Source: Hymenolepis diminuta (taxonomy: Eukaryota; Platyhelminthes; Cestoda; Cyclophyllidea; Hymenolepididae). Taken from it: DNA of 64,000 nucleotides. Positions 22,401 through 33,800 of the stretch are shown here, piece after piece. Position 1 is the stretch's first letter. Each line of letters begins with the position of its first letter. The notes under the pieces are model-generated. The model did not search any database and was not told the DNA's origin. It saw only the letters and a program-made list of their open reading frames with translations. A program made the translations under genes and the position numbers. The DNA is taken from the NCBI GenBank assembly GCA_900708905.1, contig CAADRB010000015.1, forward strand, positions 1,855,093-1,919,092. Reading direction: 5' to 3'.

Positions 22401-25400
22401 TCTGATGATCATGAAGCTCAGATTAAGTAGGTTCTCCTGACTCCTTGAATCTCCTATTTCCATAACACCCTCTTAAAATGAAATATTTTACCCTCCCAAT
22501 GAGTATAGATATTTTCCCATAATGTTAAGTAGCTTTGACATGAGAAATAAATGTATGCAATTTCTCTCTGGTTTCATAACAGAATATTCAGATGAGTCGC
22601 AAATTTTTCGAATTTTTTAGGGTTTTATGAAACGTTCCATAATGTGACATTTAGCTGGACTTTTAATTACAACTAGAACACTAGACTTGAATTCGGACGA
22701 TATCTTTTTCATTAGGGTCCGAAAAGGATATTTTTTGTCTGTTTTTTGAAGGTTTTCACTTAGATTACCCAACTATTGATATTGTAACTGTATATTTTAA
22801 ATCCGTTTAGTGGCACCTATTTTTATAACGTACTGATCACATCTGAAAGGGTTTTAATTTACATTTATTTCTAATTGGATTAACTCAAACATTTACTAAA
22901 TTTTAAACGGAACTTCTTTTCCGTGGTAATATACCACGTTAGAACCACATAGGCTGGCAACGTGCCTCTCCTGTGCGATACTGCGCGCATCAAAACTTGA
23001 TTGGCTAAACGGCTCTTCATAGCCGATCCTTGGTAATTTCACTTTATATTAAAATACACACGGTTTTTACCCACTATTGAATTCCTAAGGCTATTATCGA
23101 CTCAAACTGAATTTCATAAACAATTATGGAGATTAAATTTTTAAAGCAGTGCTCAAGAATTATCTAACATTCGACGACCTAGTAAATATATATCCGATTT
23201 AGCTACACTTAAAACCCCTATGACTTATATGTCTGAATAAACTTATGCCATATTGCCCCGATTTTCCTAGCCACTTTTAAAGAGCTGCCAACATCCCGTC
23301 CATTAAGTAGGCCACATAAAGGCACATGATAGGGGAAGCACTAATGGATCGCGACTTTATTGGTCTGTTCGGTCTTAATGAGATTGGTTAGTATGCCAAG
23401 CAGGAATTTCACCGGTGACTGTTTTCTTATGATAAATCGTATACTTTTCTGAAGATCCATTTCTGGAAACTGATCATTGTACTACTGCTTCATTGTATAC
23501 TACTTTGACTTCAGTATCCGCTCCTGGCAATGTAATATCCAGATTTTCCGAAACTAAATTTCTGTACATTCTATCGTTCTGTTATGTGATAGTTGTCTTT
23601 TCCATTTCCATCATTATGACGTCATTGCACGTGTGAATTAAAATTAGCTGTACTCTTATTAGGTGCTATTTACGTCATTGTTTTAATATTGACAAGATCC
23701 CTAATATTTTCTGCCTCTTTTACTTGTTATTCTTTGTCGGTTACAAGCAGTAATTCTTGAAATTACTTTTGTCATTGAAAACGTAAGATAATTGAAAATT
23801 GCTTTCACTGACCCTATTTTATAGGCTATTATTATTAAATTATAGAAGATTCACAACCTATATTATGTTTCTATGCTTTAGGCGCCCATTAAGGTAATGA
23901 AGAAGGCATACATTCTTTGTTCTTATACACCTTAAATCGTATCTTACCTCTTTCCCTCATTCCCCATGGTGGTTTAATATATTCTTGCTCTATATTCAAC
24001 TCATGGATTTCTGATTTTGGAAAGGTTGTTGCATTCTGTTAGATTTTAGGAAGGCCATTAGTTTTATATGGCGATATCTCTAAGCCTAACTTTATCTGGT
24101 TCCTAAAGTAGCTATACTAACGGGATCTACTGTTACTTTGGGCTATCAAGCAGCAGAAGTAGATGAAATTAGGGTAAAAGGACACTAAATAAATGAACTT
24201 CTCTTCTACTAGAAGAAATTGAAACAGGATTAGGGACAGGAGAAACGCCTTTGAGTGGATTATTATATCTTGGTGTGAACAGTGGAATTGTAGTAATAAA
24301 CTTAAATAGAATTTTTTCACGCTGAGTTTCATTTACTTGAAAGTTTTCGCCGGCATGAGTTTTAGTCGTCTGATACGAGCCTCTACGGTGAACCTGCTGA
24401 CATCTTTTACACTTAATTGAGTTAAGAGCGTCAGATCAGAGCTATGTATTAGGCGTAATCTCACATCTTTAATCGTGTATCTTTTCCAGAGGTATCTGAA
24501 GAACTCTTAGTCTGCTCTCGTTATCTCTTGAACTATATGGATTGTCACTCATCATATTCCCGGCAGTTTCCTGATTTGATACGATTTTTGTAACTTGTCC
24601 CAAATTTTGGACTCAAAGTATGTCATAGAAAGCCCGCCTTTGTAATATGAACTGCCTGTTAAAACTACGACAAGCAGACCACCTAAAAAGCAGCCCCTTT
24701 ATGTACTAAATCAATAAGACTTATCCAATTATTCTTATCTCCTAAAATGTGGGTACATTAGGATTGACATATTGGAGAAATGGAGTAGCTGGGTATTCAA
24801 CAGTCCCAGTCTTAACGGTTAGTAGCTTAATACCGTAGACATCCCCATTGGCGCCAATTGTGAGCCGCTATTTATGTACCCTTTCTGTAAACATAGGCAG
24901 GCACCCACACCACAATGGGACAAGAAATCCACTTCATCACAACCTCCATCCTCCTCTTGGGTCCTTTTTCATAACTTCGAAGACTTGGGTTAATAAACTG
25001 CATGTCACAACCGTCGTCTCTCTCTATTCTCTTGAAAACTGGAACAAATTAAAAAAAGGAAATCAAATATCTAGTTGCCAGTCTTGATGATGACCTTTAT
25101 ATCAATTTTGTCACTATACAAGTGACCGCCTTTGTTCTAGCAACCCTTTCAGACCCGATAAAGATTAAAAGGCCGGAAATGAGGATTCTGGTCTTTTTGC
25201 GGTTTATTTATAGGTCATATGGGATTGGGAATGAATTTCGATGAAAGGTTGGAAAACATGAGTAAATCACTACAAAGAAATTTTCAATTAAATTGTTGAT
25301 AATAGCCAGTATTCCGAGCACAATAGATGTAGAGAACTGAGTACCTGCTACACTATGTGTCCTATCACTTTCGGAATTTAATTTATAAACGACAAGGCCG

Positions 25401-25953
25401 ATTGAGAATATAATAGGCTGCTACATAAGAGTCTATTCGTATCAGTTGTTTTCCTCATTAATTCTCTTTCAAGATAGTTCCCAAGAGTTAAGTTATTTAT
25501 CATATAAATTACGATTGTCCAAAGGACGCACATAATTTTCATGTGGGAAATCTCCGAGAAAATATTCTTATGATTAATAATTAAAAATCCCAAAAACTAT
25601 TCGAGGAATTTGGAACTACTAGCCTTGAAGATATGATTAAAATCAAATCTCATTAATGATGAACGTAATATTTATTAAAGGGATGTAACAAGGCATAGTC
25701 CAACTAATATCCGAGTATGTGATTTTTCTAATCTTGGATAGAAATGAATATTTCTACTGTACTGCAAAAAGGGCAATTCAAACCCTCATCTTACTATACT
25801 CTGTCCCGATTGGCTTGAAAATCGTTACTCATTGGACGTGCCTAAGTACTCAGGAACATCCTACTCTTGGTTCCCCAAATGTTGTATCATATAACCTCTT
25901 AAACAGCTGCTACATAAAAGAAGACAATATTTTCCCCAAAATTGATTATTATA
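19443..25953. other. Long gene-free region
   Basis: About 6.5 kb with only short, unrelated frames in all six phases. One ambiguous base lies at 19911. A GC-richer patch at about 22940-23040 has no ORF. I recognise no gene, RNA or intact transposon. Old, unrecognisable repeats are likely. Confidence 0.45.
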
Positions 25954-26195
25954 TGTAAAATTCTTTATTTTCCACTTTTTAAATCCCGCTTTTTTTAATT
26001 CTCTGCTATTCGAACAAATTTATCAACATTATGGTTGTAAATGAAGTATAATGTAAATGGTGTGTCCTACGTTGATATTGTGGTTTGGATCGTTTTGTAT
26101 TATGGTGTTATCGGGTTGTATTTGTAACTATTGCAGTTTCTTAGGGAATCTAGTAATCGGTTTCAGTATCCTACAGAGAAGAGCAGATCATAACA
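25954..26195 (+). repeat. Dispersed repeat family B, copy 2 (possible solo LTR)
   Basis: A 242-bp relative of 1338-1593, aligned over its whole length: starts TGTAAAATTCTTTATTTTCC, passes ACATTATGGTTGTAAATG and TGTATTATGGTGT, and ends CAGAGAAGAGCAGATCATAACA. No target duplication is visible. Confidence 0.55.
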
Positions 26196-26503
26196 ATAGC
26201 TCTTTGAGCTTAAGAAAAACAAAGGGTTCGACAAGAATGTATTTTTGGATTAGTGCGTGCATATAAATACTATGTAGTACATTTAAACAATATGGATAAT
26301 TGTCAATGTTATCCGTATTTTGAATTTTACATTGTGAGAAAATTTGTTTTAGAATACTTAGATAGAAATAATAATCTCTAATCAACACCTTTCCAGCGTT
26401 AAATGACTTCAGTCCTGCCAAACCCTTGTGGGACGAAAACCCAAGATGATTCACCATGCCCTACTTCCAAAGGAATCTACCTTCCCTAGTTCATTTTCAT
26501 GAG

Positions 26504-26836
26504 CCAAGAAGATTTTGTGACCGGCGCGGCAGTTTATGCGCCTGATCATCGGCCAAATGGCATCATCAGAGCTCGGCAGGGTAGCGAGCTATATGAACTA
26601 GATGTCGATGGCCAAACTTGAGTGCGTTATCGAAACCATCTCTGTCATCGAAACTGGAAACGGGTCCTCTTGGATATTTTTGGCCTTCAGCAGATTGGGA
26701 ATAATGGAACGCTGAAAATTCAACCCAGCAATCAGCAAAACCTTCGATTGGAATGTTCTAGGAAAGCCCTGAAAGATTCCAGGTGGATCCATCGTTCAAA
26801 AGTTATGATGGCAAAATTTTCGCGAGGTGTTGAATA
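26504..26836 (+). pseudogene. 3' end of a Ty3/Gypsy-type pol gene (integrase C-terminus), broken
   Basis: A plus-strand frame reads AAVYAPDHRPN, then GIIRARQGSELYELDVDGQT, an in-frame TGA, then VRYRNHL, and stays open to a TAA near 26836. The order 'V.A.D.RPN ... G.I....G..LYEV.VDG.. .RH.NQLR' is the usual tail of Ty3/Gypsy pol polyproteins, after the integrase core. The TGA and the lack of any upstream integrase, RNase H or RT show a dead fragment. No LTR of family A flanks it. Confidence is good for the family, low for the exact limits. Confidence 0.55.
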
Positions 26837-28800
26837 AAATGAAGTATTTTAATCCAGAAATGAAATTAAAGTATCAATTTTACGTATTTATTAATTTTAT
26901 TATCAGTTATTTACAATTTAAAAAAGTGGTTAAAAAGCACAAAATTTGGATTAATAGAGAGAGATGGCTCAATCCAGTGCAATTATTCAAATCGGCCATT
27001 TGAGGCTAATGATTGGCATATACAATAAGGGACATGCATTAAAGAATTGAGAAATTGTAACAGCATATGAAAAATTGTGTCGTGTTTCAGAAGTCAGATA
27101 TAATGGGTTCTTTGTCCATCTAGTAAGTGGAATCATTACCCCCTTTGGTTAAGTCTGGCCAAATAGGGATGGTAAATTTGGAGGTTCTCTCCAGGGAAGC
27201 TCCATGAAGTCCTCTCTATTCAAGATAAGTGATGGAAAACGCTTTTCTTAATGTTCTTGGGAGTTATTGTTGGTACTATTTAGCAAGTTTGAAAAGTGAA
27301 ATAGTGTAAATTTAGTACACTACATTTGTTGAGGGATTTAGTAAGGAAATAATACAAGTAAACTGAGGATTTCAGTCTTGAAATCGGAACTTCTGCATAG
27401 CTCCAGTTGCGGTTTAGATGAAGTTTTTATCCCTTCCAATTCATACCCGTGCGCATTAAAAATTACTTTTCAAAAGTCCTACTTTATTTCACTCGTACTC
27501 AAAAAGAAATATTATAAGTGCAGGATGAATTGCTGCACTTCAATTTTGTGACAAGCGACAGTTGTGTGCGCCGATATAATTACGGATGCAAACGCATACT
27601 CGCCAATATAAGGGGCGAATGATAAATAACGTTTTGATAAATTAAACGCAATTGAAATAAAAATCGTAAAGCAGAATTGTGATATATCAGCCTTCGTGTC
27701 TAGCACAGTGCAGAACTCATATAAAATTACTGGATGTAATTGGTGTCTTGGATACTGAATTTGTTGAACAACGTTAACTCGAGTTCGTATCCCATTGCTA
27801 TGTTGCTGGATAAAACGGGTAACCAATCTGTCTCATAATCCAAACAGTATTTTCTTAATAAAAATCAATTTTCTTCTTCCGGATATAGACGAACTATAGT
27901 GGTCACTGAGGTTAGTAGCAATGAGTGATTAAGAATAATGATCACCGGGATAAACAGTTCATAAGTGCTTTGAAAATAATAGATATGAGTAAAACAAAAA
28001 GATAAATCGAAATCCAAATATAATATCATTGTTTCAAACCTTCTTATCTTTTAATATACAGAGATTGCTATTATTAGCGATAATTATTTCCAAATCAAAG
28101 CAAAGTACTAATTTAAATTGTAGTTAGTAGGTGTAGACAAGACAAGTAAATCCAAAAAGGCTTAAAATGAATAAGATGTATAAAAGATGAGTATAGGGAC
28201 CAAGAAGCAAAGACTACAAGTGGTGACAGAAGACGATCATTTTCTCTCATGGCCGCCTATTCTCACCAAGAGCGATAGCGATCAATGACCATATAGCCTG
28301 ATCTGGCCATTAGACAATGAGCTCACGGTTTGATCTCCCCGATTATTCACTCTGCATTTGGTCCAGCAAGGTTGCGAACCTACTTCTAACAGGCGTGGGC
28401 TTATATATCTACATAAACAAGTTAATAAAGCGTCTTAGAGTAACCACAGCTCTGTCTTGTTTTTCTAAATTCGAGCCTGAGTCAACTCTAGTCTAGTGAT
28501 ATCAAATGAGTAAATAGATCATTGCAGGGGGAAATGTTACATTATCCCCCGCAAATAAAGTGTAAGAATTTATCTATTATCATAGTTTAATATCATAAAA
28601 ATTCGTACTTTGATATCTGCCGAAACACGCAGCCACTTCAAAAAAGCACGTTTTTCAATTCCTTCCTTGTGATGCATGTATAGGTCATAGTGAAGACCTC
28701 ATAATCGACTCATATGACTCTCACGAGATATTGATTTATCTCCCAATTACCCTAATCAATATCATATGTTGTCACATTAATTGTCATCGGGTAGGACATT
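26837..28800. other. Gene-free region
   Basis: A 104-codon minus-strand frame at 27512-27826 lacks an ATG start and any known motif. GAGCTCACGGTTTGATCTCCCC near 28320 resembles a tRNA B box and could belong to a tRNA-derived repeat. Nothing else is supported. Confidence 0.4.
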
Positions 28801-28847
28801 TTTAAAAGTCAAGCTTTACGGTTCAGATTGCCGAAGAAGGGGCAGAT

Positions 28848-29183
28848 ATGCATAGACTGAACAAAGTTGAAAAGAGAAGAGAGCGCAGATCGCCACCCCG
28901 TGAGGATCCAAACGTGAATCAAAAGGGTACAAAGAAAGCTTTAAAGCAAAAAAGGCAAAAAGAGCGAACTCAAAAGTCTAAAGTGCAAATGCAGTTATTG
29001 AGGTCGAGCGAACCAGAGAGAAGGCAAAGCTCAAGTTCGCGGCAGGGAACTGAGACATCTGAGCCAAGATATAGCGAACCTGACCAATTATTATCTGATT
29101 CGATGAGTCCTATACGAAGAAGAAGGAAAAAGAGGGGGACACTTCAACAAGCTTCAGGTACAAATTGGAGTCCGGAAAAATGA
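28848..29183 (+). CDS. Unidentified basic, Ser/Arg-rich protein or terminal exon
   Basis: A 111-codon frame begins at ATG 28848. It is charged and low-complexity: EKRRERRSPPRED near the start, a Lys/Gln/Arg-rich stretch, a Ser-rich part, then SMSPIRRRRKKRG near the end, which looks like a nuclear localisation signal. The frame is open upstream to a stop at about 28803, and GTTCAG at 28821-28826 could be a 3' splice site, so this may be the last exon of a longer gene. I do not recognise the protein. The plus strand is purine-rich here, which also lengthens chance ORFs. Confidence 0.35.
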   Translation: MHRLNKVEKRRERRSPPREDPNVNQKGTKKALKQKRQKERTQKSKVQMQLLRSSEPERRQSSSSRQGTETSEPRYSEPDQLLSDSMSPIRRRRKKRGTLQQASGTNWSPEK

Positions 29184-30770
29184 GATGTAATGGCAAAGAG
29201 TTCATTAAATGATCATTTCATTTAGACTTGCTTTTTCTAAATTGGTTTGTGATGAGGCTTCAATATTTTATTGAATTACACTTTATTAATGGTATTAGGA
29301 TAAAAATAACATACAAGCTTTTTATTTTAACTGGTTTTCAAAGTTTATTTATTTGCATTTATTTAGCACAACCGATGGAGAAGGTGATTTGTCTAGCCTA
29401 GCTGTCTAGGTGCTCGAACTGCATATTAGTATTACAGAGACCACCCTGCGTGTACTGCCAATCTATCGAAAGTACACAAACTGCGGTTTTACGTTGATGG
29501 CCCCTTATCAGGGATACTGTGGATGTGTCCACTATACTATGTGACACAATATCGAAGGAATATACAGAAAAAGTCAGGTCACTCATGCTGTTAGATCAGT
29601 AGAGAGATAGCCAGGAAGCTACTTCAGTTTGTTGATAAAGGAATCAGGGTTTACATGAAACGTTTCTACTTTTAACATCAGTCTATGTCAAAGCGTGCTG
29701 ATAGACATTTCCGTATGTTAGTATTTGAATATTATTAGATTAGCCTGATAGTTTATGAAACAAATTCCCATAAATATTTCCAAATAGTATACAAAATCAG
29801 GTCTTGTTTAATGTTGACCGTACACTTACACATTTCTATCCCATCTCTTGCTTTTTTCCTGTAATTTCATACTACACTTGCGCATTTCTACATGTAGCGA
29901 GAATTTTATCGACATTCAATGGACAAATATATAGGCTAAAGCTCACGAATCCTAACGGATATACTATTTCAAGGGACCATTAGCGACTTGAGTATGTGAA
30001 AAACATTTATGATTGAAAATGGGGAAAGATGGTAAGATTTCCTTGTTAAATCGAATTTTTTAATTTTAATTATTTTGTCCTTACATCTTGGAAAGAGAGA
30101 AGAGAGGAGATCATGGTAAAGGATTAACAGCAATGGTTACCATTGGCTATTTAGATAACAGATGAAGAAGGAAAATTTTTAGAAAGTAAGACATTGCAGT
30201 TGTGGTCATGATTCTAAGGAACTCTGCAGATATGCGACATGCAAAGCGAAGAAATGATAATTCCTAAATCACATAGGAGAAATTCGCAAACCCCATAGTC
30301 TAAATTAAAAAGAACATTTCGTTCATTTGTTTTTGCATGTGAAATAATTGAATATACGAATAGAACAATTTTTAATAAAATATTTAAGACATAAGTAATA
30401 GTGAGATTTGCTTAAAAATATGTGCATATATTCAGAGAATAAATCTGTATTTGTTATTATATTGTTTTGTCTAATCATCAATCAAGCATGCTTTATAAGA
30501 AAATAACAAAAATTAGCTTCAAATTGCAATGGATCAACTTTCGCCAAAATATGATTAGAAATAATTCCAGTCAACCCACTACAATGGGATTTAAAAATTA
30601 TTATTAAGCTAAGGCTTTGTATTGCAGTTGTGGAGATCAACCAGCTAAAATGAATTAATTAGCCTACAATGTAAACTATTTTCACACATAGCTTAAGTCC
30701 CGGGTTGTCCAAATTCAAAGATCCGCCTTTATCCTTTTATACGTGCTTTTGGGCGAAGCTTGTCGAGCTA
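29184..30770. other. Gene-free region upstream of TOP2
   Basis: No supported gene. The TOP2 promoter should be in the last few hundred bases, but no core element could be assigned with confidence. Confidence 0.45.
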
Positions 30771-30805
30771 GTAAGAGCATCTTATCATTTATTATTTTTT
30801 CAAAG
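30771..30805 (+). other. TOP2: Candidate 35-bp intron in the TOP2 5' UTR
   Basis: GTAAGAGCAT...TTTTTTCAAAG has a consensus donor, a pyrimidine tract and an AG acceptor, and its length matches the next two TOP2 introns (39 and 37 bp). Splicing leaves ATG 30864 as the first start codon. Confidence 0.45.
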
Positions 30806-30863
30806 TACTTCTGGCTCTAAGCTTATTAGATCTTTGCAGCCGCATTGGGTTTCCGATAGACAA

Positions 30864-33800
30864 ATGTCAGAAATACGATCAAATGGAAATGGTGATATCG
30901 AAATGAATGCCGTGCCTGCAGCTCCGGCACTTACTGCTAAAAAGCGGTTATCCGTAGAAAGGATTTATCAAAAGAAAACACAACTGGAACATATACTTAT
31001 CCGTCCTGATACGTACATTGGCACTATCTCTCGAACCACAACAACGATGTGGGTTTATGATAAGGCGACAAATTCTATGATTCAAAGAGAAATCACATAC
31101 ACTCCTGGCCTTTATAAAATTTATGACGAGATTTTGGGTATGTTTTTACCTTAATTTTACTCATTCTTTTTTCTAGTAAATGCTGCTGATAATAAGATCA
31201 GAGATCCATCAATGAGTTGTATCAAAATTGATATCAAACCGTAGGTTTATTTAATTATTGAGTATGATCGTTTATAGTGAGGAGAATCTCATTCGAATCT
31301 GGAATAATGGTGCAGGTATTCCTGTTGTACACCACAAAGTGGAGAATATGTATGTCCCCTCACTGATTTTCGGGCACTTGTTAACATCGAGTAACTACGA
31401 CGACAGTGAACAGAAAGTCACTGGTGGTCGGAATGGTTACGGTGCGAAGTTGTGCAACATTTTTAGCAAAAGGTTCATCGTTGAGACATCCAGCAAGGAT
31501 CACAAGAAGTGTTTCAAACAGACCTGGGTGGATAACATGACAAAGACATCGGAGCCGAAGATTAAACCATCCATTGGGGATGACTATACCTGTATTTCCT
31601 TCTACCCTGACCTTGAGAGATTCGGCATGACGGAATTGGATGCAGATACGGTGGCTCTCTTTGAGAGGCGAGCTTATGATGTGGCTGCTTCGACTCGGGG
31701 TGTTAAGGTTTTCCTTAATGGTGAAAGAGTTCCTATCAAGAGTTTCAAGGATTATATCGATTTGTATCTCAAGGACAAGGCTGAGGATGGTACAAATATT
31801 CCAGTAAGTTGTCTTCTGTTTCTTCGTATTTTTTTGGCAGGCTTGATTTGAAAGAAAAAAATACACTAATTATTAGTTTTCTAAATACATATTTCAAATT
31901 GCATTTTGTCTAATGTCAGGCAAAACTTACGTCTTGAACTAAAAGGTTGATAATTGATAAATAAGTTTTGCGGTTATTTAAAGTGTCGACTTCTCAAGTC
32001 TATTGAAATAATCTTTATCCGACACAAGGCTTTCTAAAACCACTCTTATGAAGGACTTTCTTTCTGTCAAACTTCTTGATTGTCATTAATTAATATCGCT
32101 GACAGTTTATATTCTCGGATGTCGGTCTCATGCTCTTTGACTTGACTTTAACAGAGTTACCATTTTCATTAAACATAAGCGTGTATGACCGAATTTCAAT
32201 GACTATTCTTTAAATTTTAGGTTGTTTACGAAGTTGTGAATCCCCGTTGGGAGATTGCCGTGGCACCGAGTTCTGTCGGTTTCCAGCAAGTCAGTTTCGT
32301 AAATAGCATCGCGACCACAAAGGGCGGTCGACACGTCGACTACATTGCCGATCAGGTTGTCACAAAGTTGATTGATGTAGTCAAGAAGAAGTCGGGGAAA
32401 TCGGGTGTTGCCATCAAAAATTTCCAAGTTCGCTCCCACATGTGGGTTTTTATCAATTGCCTCATTGTCAATCCAACCTTTGACTCACAGACCAAGGAAT
32501 TTATGAGCCTGGAGTCCAAAAACTTTGGCTCTATCTGTCCGCTTAATGAAAAATTCATGGCCCAAGTCTCCAAATCGGGAATAGTTGAGAGCATTCTCTC
32601 TTGGATACGTTACAAAGCTCAAGAGAAGATGGACAAGCAGTGTCACAAGCAGAAACATGCTAAATTAAAAGGTATTCCGAAGCTGGATGATGCGAACGAT
32701 GCGGGAACAAGGAATTCAATTAACTGTACTCTCATTCTCACCGAGGGAGATTCAGCCAAAACCCTAGCAGTGGCTGGTCTCTCAGTGGTCGGTCGTGATC
32801 GATATGGTGTCTTCCCGTTGAAGGGTAAATTGCTCAATGTACGCGAAGCCCCTACACGTCAGATTATGGAGAATGCAGAAATCAATAATCTCATTAAGAT
32901 TATCGGTCTTCAATATAAGAATAAATATGAAACTCAAGAATCTCTGTCGAATCTCCGTTATGGGAAGTGAGTTCTGTTAATGTAGTAACTCTTACTGTTC
33001 TATGGTAAATGCCAGTTGAGTTACCCTTTGTTGTAAGTCTATTTTAAGGAATTCTTATTAAAAACGTAACCTTAATATCTGAAGTTTAGGAAAATTGAGG
33101 AAGAAGAAAACGTGTTCTATGAAGTTTGCTGTGCTCACCTGAACCTTTGTTAATGAGTTAATTCAAATCGGAAGATGTGTGATTCTCTTGTACTCTGTCG
33201 TAGCAATCACCATTTATGGGTTCATTATGGACCAAGTCATGTGATATGGAATGTATTACCAACAATAATTAAAACAAGTAAACGGGGATTGTATGAGGTA
33301 ATTAGAATACAGTCTTTTTTAGAAGAGAGGCTCTAGAATACTGCTACTGCTTAAGGTAGGTATGTGGAAATCACATCCCTACGACAGTGCGCTGGCGGCG
33401 TAATCAGGAGTCAACTCGGAAGTCACGAGATTGATATTTATGGATGCACATCCAGTGATGTGAGTAGCACGGGTTAAGTCCGTTCTGTTAGAACGGCATA
33501 GTTGGGTTACTCAGGATATTTTCCCTCCATCTAAGACATGCATCAACCTCTTCATCGGGACTCATAGGTGGTTAAAATTGTCTTATGGGCTGAGTTCAAT
33601 GTTAGTTAACCAGTTAAGTTGGGGGGTTGAATGTTTTCACGACAGTGACAAAACCACTAGATAACTTTTTGAGTACCATTTCTATGGAGGCTAATTACCC
33701 TACTTTAAATTTCTTTTTCTCAGAGTCATGATAATGACCGATCAGGATCAGGATGGTTCCCACATCAAGGGTCTTCTTATCAGTTTCATTCATCACAATT

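Noticed and set aside
27512..27826. 104-codon minus-strand frame
   Set aside because: No ATG at its start, no recognised domain, and no supporting exon; an AATAAA downstream alone is weak evidence in AT-rich DNA.
31381..31866. 161-codon antisense frame over TOP2 exon 3
   Set aside because: It mirrors conserved TOP2 coding sequence and has no independent evidence.
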